Of a stretch of DNA of 10,390 bases, positions 6,265-10,390 are shown one piece after another. The notes under the pieces are model-generated. The model was given only the letters and a program-made list of their open reading frames with translations, had not been told where the DNA came from and made no database searches. The stretch comes from Desulfobacterales bacterium (lineage in GTDB: Bacteria; Desulfobacterota; Desulfobacteria; Desulfobacterales; Desulfosalsimonadaceae). Each line of letters opens with the position of its first letter. The first letter of the stretch is position 1. The stretch covers positions 1-10,390 of the forward strand of contig SKZX01000044.1 of the NCBI GenBank assembly GCA_007127175.1, written 5' to 3'. The position numbers were made by a program, and so were the translations under genes.

Positions 6265-7539
6265 TTAGTCACCGGTGGCTGCGCCGTGGAGCTTGACTTC
6301 AATTTTATCCGTCAGGCCCTGGTAGTACAGGCGCAGGATATCAAGTACTTCCTCGCGGCCGAAGTGATCCGGGAGTTGGCCGCCTTCGGAAAGCATCTTG
6401 CGGAGCATGGTGCCGGAAAGCAGCACGCGGTCTTCCTTGCTGTGCGGGCAGGTCCTCAGGGAAGCCATGCCGTCGCACTTCTTGCAGTAGAAGGTCCAGT
6501 CGATATTGAGCGGTTCGCACAGCAGCGCTTTTCCTTCACCCTCGGGTGCAGGAATTTTGCGGAAGATGGTCTGGGCTTCGAACATGCCGTAGAAATCGCC
6601 GACGCCGGCATGGTCGCGGCCGATGATCATGTGCGTGACTCCGTAATTCTGGCGGAAGGTGGCATGGAGCAGGCCTTCGCGGGGGCCGGCATAGCGCATG
6701 TCAAGCGGGTACCCGCCCTGGACGACCTTGTCGGGAACAAAATAGTTCTGAACGAGCACATCGATGCATTTCACGCGGACTTCCGCGGGAATATCGCCGG
6801 GTTTCAGGTTGCCCACCAGGGAATGGATAAAGCAGCCGTCGCAGATTTCCACGGCGATCTTTGCCAGGTACTCGTGGGACCGGTGCATGGGGTTGCGGAG
6901 CTGAAGGGCTGCGATTTTCTGCCACCCGCGCTCTTCAAAGATCTTTCTGGCTTCTGCGGGGCGCATGTAAATTCCCTTGTACTTGGTCGGGAACTCACCC
7001 TCGGACAGCAGCTTGATGGGGCCTGCCAGGTTGAACGGCTTCTGTTGCATGACCATCTGCACGCCGGGGTGGTCCTCTTCGGCTATTTTCCAGAATTCTT
7101 CCGTGGTGGGGGTGCCTTCGCCCATGAAGACCTTTTCACATTCGAAACGCTTGTTTTCCTCTGTCATTTCGAATTTTTCAGTGACCTTCATGGTGCCCAT
7201 GATCTCTTTGGTCTCAGGGGCAAAAAGGGCGACTTCTTCGCCTTCCTTGATGGCGTCCGCCTCTTCCTTGCTTGCGGAAAGGGTCACCGGGACCGGCCAG
7301 AAGGTGCCGTCGGTCAGCAGGAAGTCGTTGCAAACGCTTTCCCAGTCGGCCTTGGTCATGAAACCTTCCAGCGGTGAAAAACCGCCGGTGCCGAGCATGA
7401 TCAGGTCGCCCTGCTCGCGCGGGGACATTGCGACTTTCTTGAGGCCTTCCGCTTTTTTCTTTTCAGCTGCCAGTTCGGCGCCCTCGAGCAAACGGTTAAT
7501 GAGGCCTTTGCCGCCGTGGGGGGGGATAAGTTGAGCCAT
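6265..7539 (-). CDS. sat: Sulfate adenylyltransferase (ATP sulfurylase), dissimilatory type
   Basis: The 424-residue cytoplasmic enzyme activates sulfate: ATP + sulfate gives APS + pyrophosphate, the first step of dissimilatory sulfate reduction. Visible active-site blocks are QLRNPMHRSH (213-222, carrying the HxxH nucleotide-binding motif), MRYAGPREGLLHATFRQNYG (281-300) and GRDHAG (307-312). CKKC (352-355) with C364 and H366 resembles the metal-binding C-x2-C-x8-C group reported in several bacterial homomeric enzymes. There is no fused APS kinase domain. The ATG has AAGGAG 8 nt upstream. It appears monocistronic: a 172-nt or longer leader separates it from its promoter and an intrinsic terminator follows. 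aprAB and qmoABC, often near sat, are not in the window. Confidence 0.97.
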   Translation of the reverse strand: MAQLIPPHGGKGLINRLLEGAELAAEKKKAEGLKKVAMSPREQGDLIMLGTGGFSPLEGFMTKADWESVCNDFLLTDGTFWPVPVTLSASKEEADAIKEGEEVALFAPETKEIMGTMKVTEKFEMTEENKRFECEKVFMGEGTPTTEEFWKIAEEDHPGVQMVMQQKPFNLAGPIKLLSEGEFPTKYKGIYMRPAEARKIFEERGWQKIAALQLRNPMHRSHEYLAKIAVEICDGCFIHSLVGNLKPGDIPAEVRVKCIDVLVQNYFVPDKVVQGGYPLDMRYAGPREGLLHATFRQNYGVTHMIIGRDHAGVGDFYGMFEAQTIFRKIPAPEGEGKALLCEPLNIDWTFYCKKCDGMASLRTCPHSKEDRVLLSGTMLRKMLSEGGQLPDHFGREEVLDILRLYYQGLTDKIEVKLHGAATGD

Positions 7540-7690
7540 GTTTGATTCTCCTTTCAGGTGATTATTCTATTTTCCAGATTGCTGTTTTTTGTCTCTTTCC
7601 AGATGCCCGGGCCGGATGTCCGGACAGATCATTTCGTGCAGTTTCAGTTTGAAAATCGGCCGCCGGAACGCGTCCTTTATGGCAAGACGT

Positions 7691-7708
7691 GTCTTAAAAT
7701 ATTAAAAA
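7691..7708 (-). promoter_or_regulatory. Candidate Rex-like operator at sat (weak)
   Basis: The minus strand reads TTTTTAA-TATT-TTAAGAC, an inverted repeat matching 11 of 14 arm positions of a TTGTTAA-N4-TTAACAA Rex-type pattern. It lies just downstream of the predicted -10 box, where a repressor would block transcription. Rex repression of sat by NADH status is established in Desulfovibrio vulgaris. The AT-rich composition makes a chance match quite possible. Confidence 0.25.
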
Positions 7709-7712
7709 GATA

Positions 7713-7741
7713 TGTTTAGTAGGGAATATAATATTTGTCAA
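7713..7741 (-). promoter_or_regulatory. Predicted sat promoter
   Basis: On the minus strand a perfect TTGACA (7736-7741) is followed after 17 bp by TAAACA (7713-7718), a weak -10 box with 3 of 6 consensus bases, in a strongly AT-rich patch. The leader to the sat ATG would be about 165-170 nt. It contains small palindromes (for example CCGGA-TG-TCCGG near 7612-7623) and a 12-bp inverted repeat AAGAC-GT-GTCTT at 7684-7695, but no riboswitch that I recognise. Confidence 0.45.
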
Positions 7742-7823
7742 GGGGAAAAAGAAATCCCATCCGGGTAGAAAATACCGGAACTATTTCACATCCCGGGATG
7801 AAACGAATGGCTTGGCAAAGCCG
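7742..7823. other. Intergenic stretch with small palindromes upstream of the sat promoter
   Basis: No gene is seen. It holds a perfect 12-bp palindrome CATCCCGGGATG (7789-7800), a 5-bp hairpin GGCTT-GGCA-AAGCC (7809-7822), and a bulged stem built from CCGGGTA and TACCGG near 7761-7778. None has a minus-strand T-run adequate for a convincing terminator of the PflX-like gene. Confidence 0.4.
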
Positions 7824-7978
7824 CTACCTAGTGCCCATCCAGAAATGAGAAAATTTGTTCAAGTTCAAGGACGGCGAAAATTTTAACCGCAGGAATACTC
7901 GACGTATTTTGAGGATTAAAATTTGAGCCGGACGCAGAAATTGGACAAATTAGCCATTTCTGGATGGACACTACCTAG
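7824..7978. mobile_element. Long palindromic MITE-like element A with 8-bp direct repeats
   Basis: The core 7832-7970 (139 bp) is an imperfect inverted repeat over its whole length, centred at 7901 (AATAC-TCGAC-GTATT). Its outer ends TGCCCATCCAGAAATG (7832-7847) and the complement at 7955-7970 differ at one position. It is flanked by perfect direct repeats CTACCTAG at 7824-7831 and 7971-7978, as expected for an 8-bp target-site duplication. There is no coding capacity. The right direct repeat contains the stop codon of the PflX-like gene (7971-7973), so insertion left that gene intact. Core ends TCAAGG...GCG and ACGCAG(A/T)(A/T)ATTGGAC are shared with the elements at 8988-9113 and 10211-10337. 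Confidence 0.8.
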
Positions 7979-8888
7979 CGAAACGGACGATCCCCTCTTG
8001 GCGGGCGGCATCGACGGCCAGGCGGTAATCCGAAGCGGAAAGGGGGCGCGAAAGACCCGGTATTTTCCAGGCATTGCCGGCCGGGCGGTATTGGGACATC
8101 ACGTTGACATAGGTGTCCTTGGAAATGTTTTCCACGATGAAGCGCATGATCCGGCGCGTGTCTGCAATGCCGCCCGGCATCGCGAGATGCCTCACGAGAA
8201 GGCCCCGCCGTGCGAGGCCGCCCCCGTTGATGATGAGGTCGCCGACCTGCCGGTGCATTTCAGATACAGCGCGGCGGGCAACGCCGGGGTAATCCGGGGC
8301 GCCGCAGGTCATTTCAGCCATTTTTTCGTCCCAGAACTTGAAATCCGGCATGTAGATATCAATGACGCCGTCCAGCAGGGCCAGGGTCTCCACCCGGTCG
8401 TAGCCGCTGCTGTTATACACCAGGGGGATGTTCAGCCCTTTTGGCGCGGCGATTGCCACGGCGCTAAGGATCTGGGGCACAACATGGGTCGGGGTGACGA
8501 AATTGATGTTGTGGCAGCCCCTGGCCTGGAGGGCCAGCATCATGTCGGCAAGCGCCGCATCGGATACGTCCTCCCCGTATCCTTCGTGGCTGATGTCCCA
8601 GTTCTGGCAGAAATTGCACATCAGGTTGCAGTGGGTGAAAAAAATCGTCCCGGAGCCATGGGTCCCCACCAGGGGCGGCTCCTCCCCGAAATGGGCGTGA
8701 ATGGAGGACACCCGGGCGTTTTTCCCCGTATTGCAGATGCCGGTTTCGCCCGCGGCCCGGTTGACATGGCACTGCCGGGGGCACAGGGCGCAGTCTTCGA
8801 TAAGGGATGTTGCTTTTGCGGCTTTTCCGGCAAGCGCGTCGGCGCCGGGGGCGTTGAGATATGCGGGTTTGAATCCGTCAGTGGGCAT
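7971..8888 (-). CDS. PflX-like radical SAM protein (COG1313 type, PFL-activase homologue)
   Basis: The 305-residue cytoplasmic radical SAM protein carries the cluster motif C87-x3-C91-x2-C94 in HCNLMCNFCQNWDISH, preceded by GSGTIFF. A second cysteine group C33-x2-C36-x3-C40-x11-C52 near the N-terminus (ALCPRQCHVNR, GETGIC) is typical of the PflX group and may hold metal or an extra cluster. The family resembles pyruvate formate-lyase activases, but substrates of PflX-type members are largely unknown. No glycyl-radical enzyme gene is in the window, so calling it a PFL activase would be unsafe. The ATG at 8888 has only a weak GGAAA upstream, and no better in-frame start was seen. It lies upstream of sat on the same strand, separated by 431 bp and a palindromic insertion. 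Confidence 0.9.
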   Translation of the reverse strand: MPTDGFKPAYLNAPGADALAGKAAKATSLIEDCALCPRQCHVNRAAGETGICNTGKNARVSSIHAHFGEEPPLVGTHGSGTIFFTHCNLMCNFCQNWDISHEGYGEDVSDAALADMMLALQARGCHNINFVTPTHVVPQILSAVAIAAPKGLNIPLVYNSSGYDRVETLALLDGVIDIYMPDFKFWDEKMAEMTCGAPDYPGVARRAVSEMHRQVGDLIINGGGLARRGLLVRHLAMPGGIADTRRIMRFIVENISKDTYVNVMSQYRPAGNAWKIPGLSRPLSASDYRLAVDAARQEGIVRFAR

Positions 8889-8987
8889 GGTATCGTTTCC
8901 GGTGCGTTTGTGTTCAAACAGGGGTTTCTTTTTCTGTTTTTCTGTCCCGGCGGCGCATGGCGGCGTATGTTACACATATACACGCTT
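8889..8987. other. Leader region of the PflX-like gene
   Basis: About 100 bp lie between the gene start and palindrome B1. On the minus strand it has an AT-rich patch (TATATGTGTAACAT near 8970-8983) that could be a -10 region, but no convincing -35 box was found. If the promoter is here, its upstream half would lie inside element B1. Nothing else is recognised. Confidence 0.3.
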
Positions 8988-9113
8988 GATGGTGTCGTAA
9001 AAGTTCAGGATCAAGGCTTGCGGGATTTTTGAAGAATTGAGTTGCGCCTATGGCGTGATGAGATTCTTCGGAAATCGCGCGTAACGCAGATATTGGACTT
9101 TTACGGTGCCATC
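8988..9113. repeat. Long palindromic element B1
   Basis: The 126-bp element is self-complementary along nearly all its length: arms of about 61 and 62 bp around a TAT centre (CGCC-TAT-GGCG). Its ends GATGGTGTCGTAAAAGTT (8988-9005) and the complement of 9096-9113 differ at four positions, all leaving G-T type wobbles, so an RNA copy would still pair. The interior shares long identical blocks with B2 at 10211-10337, for example GATCAAGGCTTGCG, ATTTTTGAAGAATTGAG and GAGATTCTTCGGAAAT. No reading frame of note. Flanks ACGCTT and ACGTTT may be a worn target-site duplication. Confidence 0.8.
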
Positions 9114-9166
9114 ACGTTTATTCATTGCATTGATGGTCCCCTATGTCAAGGCCTGGGCCCCCTGTT

Positions 9167-9247
9167 CCCCGGAGGGGATAGATAATATAGCCGGTGGTTT
9201 CAACCACCGGTAAAGGAGGTTAAAAGAACCCGAAGCCCTGAAGGGGC
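9167..9247 (+). repeat. Three-hairpin palindromic element, copy R4
   Basis: Same architecture and orientation as R2. CCCC-GGA-GGGG is at 9167-9177, the 9-bp stem CCGGTGGTT/AACCACCGG with a 2-nt loop is at 9191-9210, and GCCC-TGAAG-GGGC is at 9235-9247. Linkers ATATAG, TAAA and GAACCCGA are shared with R2. It sits between divergently oriented genes, about 200 bp upstream of the flavoprotein gene. Confidence 0.8.
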
Positions 9248-9346
9248 GAAATAGCGAGATCGGGTTGAAAGATAATTTTGAGAGGGGTTATAGCGCAGTT
9301 ACGCTCACGGGTGTCCATGCTTACCGAAAACGGCTCATTTTCATCA

Positions 9347-9375
9347 TTGAAATGAACGCCGTATTTTATTATATG
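9347..9375 (+). promoter_or_regulatory. Possible promoter of the flavoprotein gene
   Basis: TTGAAA (9347-9352) and TATATG (9370-9375) are 17 bp apart in a strongly AT-rich patch, about 70 bp before the ATG at 9446. Both boxes are only partial matches and other TATTAT hexamers lie nearby, so the exact position is uncertain. The rest of 9248-9445 shows nothing else I recognise. Confidence 0.35.
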
Positions 9376-9445
9376 CTATTATCTTATTATATTTGCGCGC
9401 GTTTCGGTTTGTTTCGGCAACGGCATCAACACAAAGGGGCGCAAC

Positions 9446-10063
9446 ATGGCTGTAAAAATTGCGGCAATATATTCAAGCCCCCGCCGGAAAGGCAATACAT
9501 CCGCTTTGCTGTCCATGGCGGCCAAAGGCGCACAGGGCGCCGGGGCAAACGTTGATTCAATTGTCCTGAGGGACTATAAAATTTCGCCCTGCCTTGAAAT
9601 ATACGGATGCAGAGCGGAAGGCGAGTGTGCCATTAAGGATGATTTTCAGGCGGTCCGGGATCGCCTCCTTGCGGCCGACGGCATCATCATCGCGACCCCG
9701 ATATTTTTTTACACGGTCGGTGCGCATTTGAAAGCGTTCATGGACCGCTGCCAGTCCCTGTGGGTTAAAAAATACTGGATCGGCCCTGCAAACGGCGACA
9801 TGGGGGAACCTGCCCGAAAGGCATTTGTTATCGCCGCGGGCGCGACCAGGGGGAAAAAACTTTTTGACGGCATGCTGCTTTCAATGAAATATTTTCTCGA
9901 TGTTTTCGATGCCCGCATCGATGAGCGTCTTCTTTTCCGGGGGCTCGATCTGGAAGGAGACGTGCTCGGGTTCCCGGAATACCTTGATGAGGCCTATCGC
10001 ATGGGCGAGGCATTCGCCCGGTCCTTCAATCATCACCAGAAAGATGAAAATCGCCCCGGGTAA
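9446..10063 (+). CDS. Flavodoxin-fold NAD(P)H-dependent FMN reductase / iron-sulfur flavoprotein relative
   Basis: The 205-residue cytoplasmic protein has the FMN phosphate-binding start IAAIYSSPRRKGNTSALL (5-22), and ADGIIIATPIFFYTVGAHLKAFMDR (77-101), typical of the NADPH-dependent FMN reductase/ISF superfamily. The cluster region PCLEIYGCRAEGECAIKDD has C49, C55 and C61; in the usual C-x2-C-x2-C-x5-C pattern the second cysteine is replaced by Ile52. It could therefore hold a 3-Cys cluster, use another ligand, or have lost the cluster. Likely role: electron transfer or quinone/redox stress handling, not specified further. The ATG at 9446 has AAGGGG 6 nt upstream. It is the only plus-strand gene, alone between repeats, with no partner gene. 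Confidence 0.88.
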   Translation: MAVKIAAIYSSPRRKGNTSALLSMAAKGAQGAGANVDSIVLRDYKISPCLEIYGCRAEGECAIKDDFQAVRDRLLAADGIIIATPIFFYTVGAHLKAFMDRCQSLWVKKYWIGPANGDMGEPARKAFVIAAGATRGKKLFDGMLLSMKYFLDVFDARIDERLLFRGLDLEGDVLGFPEYLDEAYRMGEAFARSFNHHQKDENRPG

Positions 10064-10210
10064 TTATTTTCAGGCGGTTTGTGAGCGTTCAGGCGATATT
10101 TTTTTTGCATACGGTTTGACATGCGATGATTTTGATGGAATAAAGATTTTTTTTGGGGTGAAACATGCCTGTTTAACAAGGGGTGGTGAACCCGTAAAAA
10201 TTTGAGATCA
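10064..10210. other. Region after the flavoprotein gene
   Basis: No gene is seen. A T8 run (about 10099-10106) and another (about 10147-10154) are present but neither follows a strong stem, so no clear terminator is assigned. A promoter-like pair, TTGACA (10116-10121) and AATAAA (10139-10144) with 17-bp spacing, lies on the plus strand with only a four-codon frame behind it. Confidence 0.3.
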
Positions 10211-10337
10211 GACGGCTTTGAAAAAAGACCAAGATCAAGGCTTGCGCAATTTTTGAAGAATTGAGAGTGCTTAGCTGTACGTGAGATTCTTCGGAAATTG
10301 CGCGTAACGCTGATATTGGACTTTTTGAGAAGTCGTC
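10211..10337. repeat. Long palindromic element B2
   Basis: The 127-bp self-complementary element is in the same orientation as B1 and closely similar to it over the inner part. Its outer arms, GACGGCTTTGAAAAAAGACC (10211-10230) and the complement of 10318-10337, differ from those of B1 yet remain largely complementary to each other. The centre is around AGTGCTTAGCTGTACGT. A short minus-strand frame crossing it is not considered a gene. The remaining bases to 10390 show no feature. Confidence 0.8.
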
Positions 10338-10390
10338 AAAATTAGTATGTTTCGTTTTGGTGCAGACAGCGATGTGATTCGGCAATGCAC

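Noticed and set aside
6286..7377. Long plus-strand frame (363 codons) opposite sat
   Set aside because: It lies fully antisense to the highly conserved sat gene; the translation shows no family motif and is explained by the codon bias of sat.
7971..8888. Naming the radical SAM gene pflA
   Set aside because: The N-terminal cysteine group and overall motif layout fit the PflX (COG1313) group, and no pyruvate formate-lyase gene is present.
9265..9555. Plus-strand frame beginning upstream of the flavoprotein gene
   Set aside because: It runs through the AT-rich promoter region and into the flavoprotein gene in the wrong frame, with no family similarity.
10173..10385. Minus-strand frame of 70 codons at the window end
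   Set aside because: It mostly consists of translated palindrome B2 and has no recognisable motif or ribosome binding site.

Overview
The window looks like chromosomal DNA of a sulfate-reducing Desulfobacterota member (Desulfobacterales-like is my guess). This rests on a dissimilatory-type ATP sulfurylase (sat), a PflX-like radical SAM protein, an iron-sulfur-flavoprotein relative, moderately high GC, and dispersed palindromic repeats of a kind I associate with this group from memory. No rRNA, tRNA, CRISPR array, transposase or phage gene was seen.

Layout from left to right. Positions 1-522 are non-coding and repeat-rich, with copies of a three-hairpin palindromic element in both orientations and a 61-bp perfect direct duplication. 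Positions 523-6116 hold one minus-strand operon, transcribed dctP-dctQ-dctM-pxpA-pxpB-pxpC. It encodes a complete TRAP transporter (periplasmic binding protein, small and large membrane subunits) followed by the three subunits of bacterial ATP-dependent 5-oxoprolinase. A sigma70-like promoter (6154-6182) precedes dctP, and a strong hairpin sits between dctP and dctQ. The last three genes are tightly coupled, with ATGA overlaps at pxpA/pxpB and pxpB/pxpC. The simplest reading is uptake of 5-oxoproline (pyroglutamate) or a related carboxylate and its hydrolysis to glutamate; the substrate is inferred from linkage only.

Positions 6195-6230 carry a clear intrinsic terminator that ends sat. Sat (6265-7539, minus) has its own leader, a promoter with a perfect -35 box, and a weak Rex-like inverted repeat over the probable start of transcription. 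Upstream on the same strand is the PflX-like gene (7971-8888). A 139-bp fully palindromic MITE-like element, flanked by perfect 8-bp direct repeats, separates it from sat; the PflX stop codon lies inside one of those repeats.

Positions 8889-9445 are a divergent intergenic region holding a second long palindrome (8988-9113) and another three-hairpin element (9167-9247). A plus-strand flavoprotein gene follows (9446-10063), lacking one cysteine of the usual iron-sulfur-flavoprotein motif. A third long palindrome lies at 10211-10337 near the window end. The three long palindromes share core ends but have different outer arms that remain self-complementary, which is the most unusual non-coding signal here.
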